Made by a program: the position numbers and the translations under genes
Notes under the pieces: model-generated
Database searches by the model: none
The model's input: the letters and a program-made list of their open reading frames with translations, nothing else
Told to the model about the DNA's origin: nothing
Assembly: GCA_001931905.2 (NCBI GenBank)
Contig: MSJI02000772.1
Span: forward strand, 35,501-99,500
DNA from: Cladosporium sp. IMV 00045
Taxonomy: Eukaryota > Ascomycota > Dothideomycetes > Cladosporiales > Cladosporiaceae
DNA: 64,000 bases
Direction of reading: 5' to 3'
In this document: piece by piece, positions 9,807-20,086 of the stretch
How the letters are laid out: every line of letters begins with the position of its first letter
Position numbering within the stretch: the stretch's first letter is position 1

Positions 9807-12095
9807 ATGCTACCCTCGTTGAGCTTTTCACGGACTGTACCTCAAGTATTCCGGTCATACAACGCCGCAAAGCTTTTCAGTCAAAGCCTGAGTCACTCGA
9901 GACTTGCATGGTCACAATCGCAACGATATAAAGCTCCGAACTTCAAACTTTCCTTCTCTTCAAAGGCAAATCACAAAATGGCCGCCACCAACGCGAACGC
10001 CGAAGCGGTGCAGACGCAGCACATCACTGCTCAGCTTGAGAAATTAGGCGTGGTCGATGCCTCATCCAGCATCGGAAATGTCCAGCTCTACCCTAATGTG
10101 AACCCGGTCGATGTCTACAGGGCTCAGATCATCAAGCAAGTCTCCGAAATCACTGGTGCCGAGCCGCAAGTAGTCGACAACGCTCTGTCATGGACCCAGG
10201 ATCTCAAGCACGGTGATCTGGTCCTGCCCGCTCCCGCTCTCAGATTCAAGGGCAAGAAGCCTGACGAGCTGGCCGCTGAGATCGCAGAGAAGTTCGACTC
10301 GCCTCTCCTTCAAAAGCCTACCGCAGACAAGGGCTTCGTTCGCTTCTTCTTCGAGCCAACCGCGCTGGCGCAGTTGACCTTCCCTACTATTCTCACGCAG
10401 AAGGACCAGTACGGTTTCAACAGCTCTTTCGGCCACACCGATCCTAAGGACCCCAACAGCCCTCAGAAGCTCGTCATCGTCGAGTACTCAAGTCCCAACA
10501 TCGCCAAGGAGTTCCACACTGGTCACTTGAGGAGTACTATCATAGGTGGTTTCCTGGTGAAGCTTTACGAGCGCGCTGGCTGGAAGCCCCTTTCCATGAA
10601 CTACCTCGGAGACTGGGGCAAGCAGTACGGTGTTCTCTCGCAAGGTTTCGACAAGTACGGCAACGAAGATGCTCTCAAGGAGGACGCCGTCAAGCACCTC
10701 AACGAAGTCTACGTCAAGATCAACCAGGACAATTACGTCGAGCAGAAGCCCGCCAACGAGCTCAAGGCTAAGATTGATGAGCTCAAGAAGGCGAAGGTCC
10801 CGCCTAAGCCCAAGAAGCCTGCCAAGGGCGAGGCGCCCCAGCCAGCCCCTGAGCACAAGTGGACCGACGAGCAGGAGGCCGATCTTGAGGAGACCATCAA
10901 GAAGCTCCAGGCCGTTCTCAAGGAGCTCGAGGAGAAGCCCAGCATTGATGAGAAGGCTCGTCGCTTCTTCAAGCGCATGGTCGACGGTGAGCCCGAGGCC
11001 ATTGCCAACTGGCAGCGATTCCGTGACTACTCCATTGAGAAGTACAAGGACATGTACGCTCGTCTGAATATCTACTTCGATGACTACAGTGGCGAGTCTA
11101 CCGTGCTCGAGAGTGATATGGAGCGCGCAGCGAAGGTCATGGAGGAGAAGAAGCTCAGTGAGCACAGCGACGGTGCCGTGCTTGTTGACTTTAGCAAGCA
11201 CGGAAAGCCCAAGTTGGGCAAGACTCTTGTGAAGAAGAGGGACGGCACGTCTCTTTACCTCACTCGCGATATCGCCGCCAACAGCGAGCGCCACGACAAG
11301 TACCAATTCGACAAGATGATCTACGTCATCGCCTCTCAGCAGGACACCCACGTCGCACAGTTCTTTGAGATTCTGCGTCTCATGGGCTCCCCTTACAGCG
11401 ACATCGTCGGCAAATGCTCCAACATCTCATTTGGCATGGTCAAGGACCCCAAGGGCCAGACCATGAGCACTCGCAAGGGCACCGTCATCTCCCTCGCCGA
11501 CAGCTTGGACGACGTGCACAACTTCATGCACGATGTCATGAAGAAGAACGAGGACAAGTACAAGCAGGTCGAGGACCCCGAGGCCACGGCCGACATCCTC
11601 GGCATCTCCGCCATCATGGTCCAGGACTTCAGCGGCAAGATGGCCAACGGCTACAACTTCGACATGGAGCGCATGACCTCCTTCGAGGGCGACACCGGCC
11701 CCTACCTGCAGTACGCCCACGCCCGCCTGTGCTCCATGAAGCGCAAGTCGGAGATTGACGACGCCGAGCTCGCCAAAGCGGACTTCAGCCTCATCACCGC
11801 GAAGGAGGGCATTGAGCTCGTCCGCACCCTCGCACAGTGGCCCGACGTCTTCGCCAACACGCTCAAGACCCACGAGCCTGTCACCGTTCTCACCTACCTG
11901 TTCAAGATGTCCAAGGCGCTCAGCTCGTGCTACGACGCCAAGGACACCAGCAACAAGAACGCGAAGACGCTGAGCGTCATGTACGCCGAGAGCAGGGAGA
12001 AGAAGGTCGCCCTCATGGGTCTGTACGAGAGCGCCAGGCAGGTGCTGGCCAACGGCATGAAGCTGCTCGGTCTCACTCCCGTGGAGAGGATGTAA
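9807..12095 (+). CDS. Arginyl-tRNA synthetase, probably cytosolic and mitochondrial forms
   Basis: Intronless, 762 residues. It charges tRNA-Arg with arginine using ATP. Class I signatures: EFHTGHLRST with the HIGH-type motif HTGH at 237-240, YLGDWGKQYG, the Asp/Gln-rich MIYVIASQQDTHVAQFFEIL block, and MSTRKG (553-558) as the KMSKS equivalent. The C-terminus (SFEGDTGPYLQYAHARLCSM onward) is the anticodon-binding helical domain, ending in PVERM as expected. Residues 1-57 are rich in Ser, Arg and Lys with almost no acidic residues (presequence-like). The ATG at 9807 has a weak context (T at -3); a second ATG at 9978 has a strong one (A at -3, G at +4) and opens MAATNANAEAVQTQ, a natural cytosolic start. 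Leaky scanning from one gene is likely. A Lys/Pro/Glu-rich insert lies at about residues 315-390. Confidence 0.96.
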   Translation: MLPSLSFSRTVPQVFRSYNAAKLFSQSLSHSRLAWSQSQRYKAPNFKLSFSSKANHKMAATNANAEAVQTQHITAQLEKLGVVDASSSIGNVQLYPNVNPVDVYRAQIIKQVSEITGAEPQVVDNALSWTQDLKHGDLVLPAPALRFKGKKPDELAAEIAEKFDSPLLQKPTADKGFVRFFFEPTALAQLTFPTILTQKDQYGFNSSFGHTDPKDPNSPQKLVIVEYSSPNIAKEFHTGHLRSTIIGGFLVKLYERAGWKPLSMNYLGDWGKQYGVLSQGFDKYGNEDALKEDAVKHLNEVYVKINQDNYVEQKPANELKAKIDELKKAKVPPKPKKPAKGEAPQPAPEHKWTDEQEADLEETIKKLQAVLKELEEKPSIDEKARRFFKRMVDGEPEAIANWQRFRDYSIEKYKDMYARLNIYFDDYSGESTVLESDMERAAKVMEEKKLSEHSDGAVLVDFSKHGKPKLGKTLVKKRDGTSLYLTRDIAANSERHDKYQFDKMIYVIASQQDTHVAQFFEILRLMGSPYSDIVGKCSNISFGMVKDPKGQTMSTRKGTVISLADSLDDVHNFMHDVMKKNEDKYKQVEDPEATADILGISAIMVQDFSGKMANGYNFDMERMTSFEGDTGPYLQYAHARLCSMKRKSEIDDAELAKADFSLITAKEGIELVRTLAQWPDVFANTLKTHEPVTVLTYLFKMSKALSSCYDAKDTSNKNAKTLSVMYAESREKKVALMGLYESARQVLANGMKLLGLTPVERM

Positions 12096-14835
12096 AAGCG
12101 GTGACTCGACTGTCACGTGAAAGTTTCGATTGAATTTACTTGAAATCAAGAAAGGTAGCACGGGGAACGAAACGAATAGCTCCTCCTCACATCGCGCATT
12201 TCCCCCCGAGCAGACTTACGCGTCGAAAGACCGCAGACTGCATGACGAGCAATAGTCGAGCAGCAATTCCGATGTGGAGGCAGCAGTAGTAGATAGCCGC
12301 GAGCCAAGAGCGAAACACAACGCAAAAGCCCAAAAATGCAATATAATAAACTTCACCATCGCCCATTGTTTGGGCAAGCATGAATGGATGGGGAGAAGAG
12401 GAGAACAATAGCCCAGTTCTCCACCGGGGGAAACGTCGCACGACAGTAGTCTTGCTCTGTCTCTCTTCCTGCCCGACAGCTTCATCCCAAGCTATAGCTG
12501 ATCCAATATCGTTCTGGGTTCGCAGGATGGGCGCTGACGAACTCGGCGACCCAACACCATCCCGATAGTAGTGGTAGGCGTGAACTTCTTACGTTAAGCT
12601 TGCGCGCGGATAAACTCTACGGAACCCTCCTTCATTGTTATCTATCACTATTTCCCTTGGAGCACGCAAAAACGGGAGGAAGTTGCGGTGACCTCTTTGT
12701 TTGGTAGATGATGTACCTTTGGTTCCATGTGTTGCACGGCGTCGATGGGGGAAAACGGCTTCGCTAGTCTATGTTGACGACCTCTGTTGCTTTGCGCCAG
12801 AGTCTGGCCGGCTGCGTACATACACGTACATGTATTCGTCCGTGGTATTATCGGTGCCTGCTATCGGCAGGGCATTGTTAGCAATCTTCTGGTCTTCCGC
12901 GATCGAACAAGACAAGGACGAAAGACTTCGCGATGATGATCCAGCTCGGCCTATCTCTTCCTCTCCAGCGCACCTCGGCTGAACCGCATGGCCCGCAATA
13001 ATCATCTCATACAGAAAACACAAGCAACCGACTATGGTCCTTCGCCGTTTGTACAGAACGTGTGTCTGGGACCTAATGCTGCTCGTTCAAACTGTCATTG
13101 GCGCAGACTTCCGTGGTCCACTTTCTCACAATCTCGCCAGAAAGAGCGGTGAAGGGAAGGACGAACGTCGATTTTGGCTTTCAACTTTTTCTCACTACTC
13201 ACATACATGTACACAGGCACGCACAGGGTCTCTGGCATCGGCGGCTCGCAGATACAGTACAGTGTACATCTGAACGAACTTTGCTCCCGATGCTCTCTCG
13301 TCAAGCTATCTTGCTTGCTGGCACTTCGGCAGGTGTCCGCGCCGATTGCTCGCCACTGCCGTCGTGATGTCTTGCAGCGACTACATGCGCTACGATCCAA
13401 ACGTCTTTCCGGTGAAGGAGTGCAGCAGTGCCAGCGAGTGGATGCAGGGGAGGCGCTTTTCCTGCCTGCCTGGCTCGCTGGCGGCATCTCGTATTCCGCG
13501 AGTGCAGTGTGAGTGAGTGATAGTGACGGCGTTGTTGCCTGCTTGTAGACAGAGACAGGCTGAAGATCGCCCGTTTGGGCAGACTTCCCTGGCTGGGTGA
13601 GAGTTTGGGGGATGGGAATGGGTGTGCACCATCTGCCCGGTTGACAGGTCAGCTTGGTGCGACTCTTCCTTAACCTTGCTACTCATCATGACTTGACTTC
13701 TTCCGTTGCTCGACTAGGCCAAGGAGCTACAGGCGATCGGTACTTGCGCCAATAGTGATGCGCAGCGAGCAGGGTATGGCGGGGACATTTGCCTTTGCCT
13801 GTATATGGTGTTTACATGTACTGTGCGTAAGTACCTCAAACCTGATGACAGCGACTTCACGCGCGGCCGACGAGACGGGACCACTCTACCCGCCCACCGT
13901 CGATACACACCATCTTACAGTGCGCGCCGCCACACCATCTGCGTCGTCGCAGTCTTCGGCGAGTGCCCGGTGGGTGGCTGTCAGTCGATTCGCTGCTGTC
14001 GCGCCATGTCCTTCGTCCTCCTGGTGGGCATCATCCTGCACGCCGGCATCCACCTTGTATACGCTTCTGCATGCAGCACTAGGATGACTAGCTGCTACTG
14101 GTCTCGCTAGGGTGGCCACACATCTGCGCCGCTCCCACCTCCGACTGATGGGAAGGCAGCGCCAGCACTTGACCATGGTCCTTATCCATGTCCGATCCCC
14201 CAGACTTTTGGGCTCCAGCGACTCCTTCTGTTGTCTTCCTCAGCATGTTTCACTTCTAATCTAATCTCACCACTCATGCCCAGCGGCCCACTGCCGCGTC
14301 CTCATCCTCATCTTCTGCATCCTCCTCCTAGTTCCCTTCTGCCTTCTCCCTCCCAGTTGGCCTGCCACTCGCCGCGCAGCCTGTCACGACGTCTCCCCTA
14401 CCTCTCCGGGCCCTCCGCGATGATTCGGGATCCCACGTCGCATGCACTTTGTTCGTTGTGACCCAGCTTCCGGCGTGCATGATTCGCGAACGGCCCTAGC
14501 GGCCCTACGCAGCGCAAACAGTCATCTTTCCTGGGACTTTTTTGCCTTCTGACGTTTCCTTTTGCTTTGTGACGACCGTACTTCCCGAGACACACTCTAC
14601 AATGAATCAAAGGGCCTCGCGCATGTTCACAAAGCTTTCTTGTCTTCCAGCGCGGTGACGCATTCTTCTTCAATAATACGATACCGCACGACTCGACGAA
14701 GTTCGCTCGCTCCCTGTTGCGGGACCAAAGGCAACGCCGGACGACTCCAGTGCGGAGACACTCTCGCGTGGCCGACGCCGAACCCAGTCAAAATCCGTCG
14801 TCGATTCATCTCGCCTTCTGCAGGCCCGCCTAATC
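12096..14835. other. Long intergenic region / probable leader of the next gene
   Basis: 2.74 kb without a convincing protein gene; the short frames found have no family signature. It includes ACATGTA-rich patches near 12815-12835 and 13200, and a strongly C/T-rich stretch at about 14280-14400 that could be part of a long 5' leader for the gene starting at 14836. Confidence 0.45.
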
Positions 14836-16821
14836 ATGTCTGAGACTCGCTCAAATCCCCCGCCGGTCCCGTGCGTGGAGGATTACAATAGCGACGACAG
14901 CACCACCCAACCCAACACGAAAGTAGAGGCGCGCAAACATGGCCCCACGAAGAGGCCATCGGCGTATCCTCAAAAGCTGCACACCAGAGATGCCGCCAGC
15001 GATTCTGGATACTCATCGACAGTGGCGAGCAGTGCGAACTCGCACCCTGCTACCAGCAATCAGACAGCGGCGCAAGCACCGCCGCCCATAACCGCCAGAA
15101 CAAGCAAACCCACGATTCATCGAACGGAAAGCCAACATCACCAGTCACGACCACCTCGGTCGGCTTCGGTCTCTCGACCGCCGGCGAAATGCTCGAGCCC
15201 CACTTGCCAGGACCCAACTTGCGCGAGTTCAAGAGGTGCTCGGTATGATCTGCCTCACCGGCCGCAGCCACCGCAACAACAGCACCCCTACTCTACGCAT
15301 TATCCCGTGCAGAATCCGATGGCAGCGTCTCCCTATGTACAGGCGCCATCTTACCATCAGCCTCAGCGTTCCGCTGCGCAACCGATACCAATCTATGGTT
15401 CCCAACCTCAAGCTCGCCCAAGGACTTCATCGACCACACGCAGCCGGCCAGTCAGTTGGGCTGCGGGGAGCTATGGTGAGGGATCAGGGTATCCGTATGC
15501 CGGATTGCCTCAGGGGTCTCACGGTGCGCAGCATGGCCCGCCGCCTTCTCAGTCTGCGTACCTTGGTTCATACACCTCCCAATACCCTGGTGCAAGTTAC
15601 ATGGCTTCCTATCTCGGTTCAGGGTCACCAAGGAACTCATATGGCTCTCATCTTCCTCCAGCTTCAACAAACAACACGTTGTCTTCATCGCCTAGTTCGG
15701 CATACCCTCCGCCTTTGCCGTCTACATATTCAGCGCGACAAGGCAACCCAATCACTCAAACTCATGAATCGACGAGCTCACACACATCACACCAGCAATC
15801 AAGCCAGCCGCCGCCTATCTCGGCTAGGCATTCGTCACATATACCCGGCAGTTTTCCAATTGACGATGTGTACGATTCCGAATCTCAGTCAAGCTCGTCT
15901 GAAAGCGAGTATGACGAAGAATACGAGGAACGCCGCCGCCATGAACGCAACAGGAGGCGCGATCATGAACGTGAACGAGCCTACCGAGAGTTGGAAGACA
16001 GGAGGGCAATGCCGCCGCCGACTCTTGTGCCCGCAAGACGACCTTCGTTGAGGACCACGCGCACCACGTCCTCAGACATCAGGCATTCGCGTGAAGGTGC
16101 TCGGCGAGCACCTCATTCGGAGAACGACGTTTCTACCTACGACCGAATTGATTCCGATCGCACGCATCGCCCACCCATCGACAAGCGTCTGACTTACTCT
16201 CCATCCTCTTCAAATCGCCACAGCCGCCAGTCTTCCGTCTCCAACGGTTCATCATCCGGCCGCACCAAGTCTTCTTCCTTGTCTCAAAGCACACATACCT
16301 CTCAACAGTACATCGTAGAAGATGCCCACGGCCGCAAGTACCACTATCCTACTCGCGAACAAGCCGAGGGCAAAGCACTGCGTCTCCGAGAGGAAGCCGC
16401 GGAAGCCTACCAAGCCAGCATGCGAGGCCACACGCAACCAGCTCTGTCAGCGGAGAACGTCAAGCGCTCACAAACGCAAGCAATCGAAAGAAGACCCTCG
16501 AGCCACGTCTCGGGCTCAAGCAAGAAGAGCGCCGCGTCGTCCTCGAAAATGTCCAAAGCGGACTCTACGATTCAGATCCAGCGCGGTGAGACCGTGTTCA
16601 ACATTCCCATCAACACCACCCTCGAAGTCCGCCAGACGGACGAAGGCGAGACGTGGTTCATCGGCTCAAGCTCGCCTCCCAGGGAGAAGAGTTACCACGG
16701 CGGTGGCGGCTCTTCGAAGAGCTCCGGCAGTCGGATGGGGAGGAGTAGGACGGGGAGCGAGACGGGCCGAGGCAGGAGGGACACCATCCACGAGGAGGAT
16801 GGCTACGAGCGCGGATTGTGA
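14836..16821 (+). CDS. Large disordered Ser/Pro/Tyr-rich protein, family not recognised
   Basis: Intronless, 661 residues from the ATG at 14836. I do not recognise a named domain. Residues 1-340 are disordered: Pro, Ser, Tyr, Gln and His dominate with many short YxSxY and PPP runs. Residues about 345-400 form an acidic-then-basic charged block (SESEYDEEYEERRRHERNRRRDHERERAYREL). The C-terminal 180 residues contain the only parts that look folded or constrained: QYIVEDAHGRKYHYPTREQA (from about residue 493) and IQIQRGETVFNIPINTTLEV followed by RQTDEGETWFIGSSSPP (about 575-615). The end is Gly/Ser/Arg-rich. No membrane segment or signal peptide. The long T/C-rich DNA after the stop is probably its 3' UTR. 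Codon use resembles its neighbours, so I treat it as a real gene of unknown role. Confidence 0.8.
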   Translation: MSETRSNPPPVPCVEDYNSDDSTTQPNTKVEARKHGPTKRPSAYPQKLHTRDAASDSGYSSTVASSANSHPATSNQTAAQAPPPITARTSKPTIHRTESQHHQSRPPRSASVSRPPAKCSSPTCQDPTCASSRGARYDLPHRPQPPQQQHPYSTHYPVQNPMAASPYVQAPSYHQPQRSAAQPIPIYGSQPQARPRTSSTTRSRPVSWAAGSYGEGSGYPYAGLPQGSHGAQHGPPPSQSAYLGSYTSQYPGASYMASYLGSGSPRNSYGSHLPPASTNNTLSSSPSSAYPPPLPSTYSARQGNPITQTHESTSSHTSHQQSSQPPPISARHSSHIPGSFPIDDVYDSESQSSSSESEYDEEYEERRRHERNRRRDHERERAYRELEDRRAMPPPTLVPARRPSLRTTRTTSSDIRHSREGARRAPHSENDVSTYDRIDSDRTHRPPIDKRLTYSPSSSNRHSRQSSVSNGSSSGRTKSSSLSQSTHTSQQYIVEDAHGRKYHYPTREQAEGKALRLREEAAEAYQASMRGHTQPALSAENVKRSQTQAIERRPSSHVSGSSKKSAASSSKMSKADSTIQIQRGETVFNIPINTTLEVRQTDEGETWFIGSSSPPREKSYHGGGGSSKSSGSRMGRSRTGSETGRGRRDTIHEEDGYERGL

Positions 16822-17900
16822 TTGCGATCTCTTTCCGTCTCTCTGATATCCTCGGTCTCAGCTCGTGGGTGTGTGGCGACACCCACACAGCAGCAGCAAC
16901 ACAAAGCCAACATTTTGATCTTTTCACCAGCGACGGCGTTCAACGGCAATTCACGACAATACCATTCTTATCCCTTCTTACGGCCTCGAAAATCTTTCTG
17001 CAATCTCAACTCGAATACGCACACTCTGACTCGTTTTCTTTATCCTTCCTTTCTTGGGAAAAAAGCAATACGTGTACACTTTCTGCCTGCAAACAAAAAC
17101 TTGGGAGGGCAAAACATGACTTGTTATTCAAGCGCAATCCTCTTTTTCTCTGTTTTCATACTTTTCCTGGGGAAAAAGTCAGCGCTTCTTTTGCAAGTCT
17201 TCTTGTTCGCCATATTGCAGGGAGAGGGTTCGACGGCAGCACTTTGTTTCTCTTGCTCTTTCTCTTTCCTCTTTTCTTCTTATACCCTTGAGAAGAGGTC
17301 TTCTCTTCGACCCGTGGTACGGGAAACGATCTTACTCACGATGATGATGAATCTATGTGTACGATGCCTTCTTTCTTTCCTGTCAGGGACGAGGAGAGAA
17401 TTTTTCGCGTTTTCACAGGAAGACCAAGAGTAATCATTGTTTTGGGCTACCTTCTCTTCTCCCACTTTATACGAATGTTGTGCTCGGATTGTAAAGCATC
17501 TGCGAACGATGGATGTTTTGGAAAGCTGGTCTCGGAGTATGTTAATTTTCTTTCACATTAGGGTGAAGAGACAATCAGACACGGGCAAATGCTTTTGATT
17601 TCTTTCTATCCTATATGTCCACGACGCTTCTCCTCTTTGTTTCCCGAGCCAACATGTGTCTCAACATCGTTAATATGAATCGTTTCCAGCGCTGTGAATC
17701 GCAGAGACGTGAGAATCATTCATCGGGAATATCTCAACCATAGCACTGCGCTCTGATCTCTTCGCGGAGAACGGCGCAGACATCGCGTTCTTCTCTGTCG
17801 TGCGATGGGACTCAGAAGCGTAACGAGCATTGTTCCATCGACGAGGAGTTCCTAGGTAATTCCACTGCAACCAGATTGCTAACCAAGATATCAGATATCT
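16822..17900. other. T-rich 3' flank and gene-free DNA
   Basis: About 1.1 kb. The part to about 17480 is rich in T and C tracts and contains chance open frames that start only at TTG. I read it as 3' UTR and intergenic DNA. Confidence 0.5.
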
Positions 17901-18109
17901 TCAACTCAATAATCACTCGAAGACGGCCAAACTTTATCCGAACGTAACATTCAGGAGAGTAGTCTTTACCTGAACCTTCACCTTTGTCAGCTCTATCGAT
18001 ATTCGTCAAGCCACTCGAGATCTCCACCATCAAGAATACCTCGGCCTCTACCGCGAGTGACCTCGCCGTCGCTGCTGCCCTTCGGGGCATTTTTGAAGAC
18101 CACCTAGGC

Positions 18110-18400
18110 CCTGTGGACCTCTTTTTCGACGATGTCTCAACGCGCTTGATCTTCGTGATCTCACTGGCGCGGCAGATACCAACGCGGTCTGCGTGGAGCA
18201 AGCTCTGGAATGCTCGTGGGCTCAGTCTGAATCGAGTTGTTGACTAGCTGTGGGCTAACGGCAGCATCGGTCTGCGTGGAGCTGTCGACATGTCTCTAAG
18301 CTTTGGCATGCTTGGGGCGTTGGAAGATAGAGTTGTTGACCAGATGTTGGATAATAGCACCTGTGTGATGACTTCCACCATGAGATTTATAAGAACGTCC
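18110..18400 (-). pseudogene. Decayed partial copy of the LC8-ladder gene
   Basis: Read on the minus strand, this stretch aligns with the TQT-repeat part of the intact gene at 20087-21823. Recognisable pieces are VDSSTQTDAAVSPQLVNNS then IQTEPT (compare KSTQTDAATMPQLVNK and MQTEP in the intact copy), and SEITKIKRVET (compare KEVTKIKRVKET). The DNA also matches, for example ACGCGCTTGATCTT(C/T)GTGA. The pieces lie in different frames with stops between them, and another, more diverged repeat unit continues to about 18400. The N-terminal coiled coil and the membrane segment are not visible. It is a fragmentary paralogue, broken beyond function. Confidence 0.72.
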
Positions 18401-18539
18401 TTGGTATTACTATCGATCATGACGAAAGGAATATAAAGCGATACCGTCGAGAGATGACGTACCGATGTACGATACGAGATCTCCACCACATTTGGCGCAA
18501 GTGTAATGAATCATGCAGTTATAATCGTGCTTTGAAACC

Positions 18540-19800
18540 GATGAGATACATGTACTTGGATTAGAAAAGCGGGTTCTCCGTCGTCTCTGGTGCAAATACC
18601 GTTATTCGCATAATTATCTTGAATCCTTATTCTACGAGGAGAGATGAATACCCCAAAAACAAGCAAGCGAGTATATCATCTACTGCCTACCTACGCCCGC
18701 AAGAATGATAACGTCGACAAGTCCACTCAGACAGATGCTGCCACCGCGCATACTTCATGGACGTCACCGACGCGCTTCCGGACGCCAAATGCCATCACAA
18801 AGAGGAGATGTTCGGTCTCTAAGAGGGTATTGGTGCAAGTACCGTCAATCGTAGAGTTACAACCATGTTCCTAAATCGGTGAGATACTATATTCACAAGA
18901 GGGTTTTTTCTATCGAGTTCTGTGCAGATACCATGAATCGTAGAGTTACAAGGATGCTATCACACCAAGGAGATCTCCGGTTGACAGGTTCATAAGATAA
19001 TGGATACGTAATCATCTCGTTGGCATCCTTGATCCAGAAGAGAGTTTTTTCTGTCGATTTTGGCGCAAATACCATGATTCATAGAATTACAAACATACTA
19101 TGACACCAAGGAGATACTCGGTTCGTGAGTAGAGGATTTCTATCGCACGTGCGCGAATACCAAAGATCATAGAGTTACAAACGCATCGTAAGACCATTGA
19201 GATAAGATGAAGATAACCAAGGCATCTCTGTTATGATACCGGTTCAATGTGCGTATGCCATCCATTTTGGCATGTGAAAAATGGCGAAGTATTCAGAAGA
19301 TGACAATTAGATGCTTTGGTCTTAATACCAAGACGGTATACCTCTGTCGAGTTTGGTGCAAATACCAAAAGTCATATAAGTAGAAATGGACTATGAGTCC
19401 TTTGAGAGATCGCGAGAAGAATCGTAATATTGCTAAGTCCGTTTTCGAAAGAGAGTGTTTTTTTGTCGGGTCTGGTGCAAATATCAGAGATTATCAAAAT
19501 AGAAACGTGCTAAGAGACCATTGAGAGATCGTGAGAAAGATTGTAGTATCGCTAAGTCCCCTTTCGGAAGCTGGTGCTTTTCTGTCGAGTATAGTGCAAA
19601 TACCAAAGATCGTCAAAATAGAAACGAGCTGTCAGACCACTGAGAGATGGTAAGAACGATCGTGTTATCGCTAAGTCCTTTTCCGGAAAAGATTGTTTTC
19701 TGTCGAGTCTGGTGCGAGTACCAGAGATCATCAAATCAGAAACGTGCTATGAGACCATTGAGAGAGCATGTAAAAATTACAGGCATCTCCGTGATTAGTA
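18540..19800. repeat. Degenerate tandem array, about 118-bp and about 88-bp periods
   Basis: A recurring core of the form GTGCAAATACCAAAGATC, then TNNAAATAGAAACGTGCTATGAG, then ACCATTGAGAGAT appears at about 18587, 18832, 18921, 19062, 19149, 19356, 19474, 19592 and 19710. The last four are exactly 118 bp apart. Earlier ones are spaced about 87-89 bp, or irregularly. Each unit also carries TTCTGTCGAGT just upstream of the core and, in the later ones, ATCGCTAAGTCC. Units differ by about 10-30% and are AT-enriched. No coding capacity is evident. Confidence 0.85.
18712..18765 (+). pseudogene. Inverted fragment of the LC8-ladder gene
   Basis: On the plus strand, opposite to the intact gene, this piece encodes DNVDKSTQTDAAT, matching ENADKSTQTDAAT of the intact protein. 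The DNA differs mostly at third codon positions, so the two copies diverged while still coding. The match fades after TDAAT, and the surrounding open frame (18644-18874) has no other similarity that I can see. Treated as a relic. Confidence 0.6.
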
Positions 19801-20086
19801 TGCACATATCATCAACTTTGGTATAGGAAAAATGGTGGAAATGTTCGAGAGACAAGCCACAGCGGGCGAATTAATTAATCAAAAAACCTCGTTACTCATC
19901 AAAAAAACCCAAAAAACCAAGCCCTGGGTATCTCAAAAAAACAAAAAAACGGCTAGTGAAGCATGCGAGGGGTCCGTTCGGGACTACAGAACCAGCTGTA
20001 CCCGTCCCTACTAGGCCCTGCCTGTGTTCCCGGAGGGCATTGACAAACCCTCCTACACGCAGCAGGAGCTACCCCAAGCAGCTCAC

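Noticed and set aside
10488..11351. 287-codon antisense frame inside the ArgRS gene, Leu/Val-rich
   Set aside because: It is a mirror of strongly coding ArgRS sequence; the hydrophobic pattern reflects Lys/Glu/Asp codons read backwards.
16822..17433. 203-codon frame directly after the disordered-protein gene
   Set aside because: It starts at TTG, runs through T-rich DNA and reads as chance Phe/Leu/Ser sequence; more likely 3' UTR.
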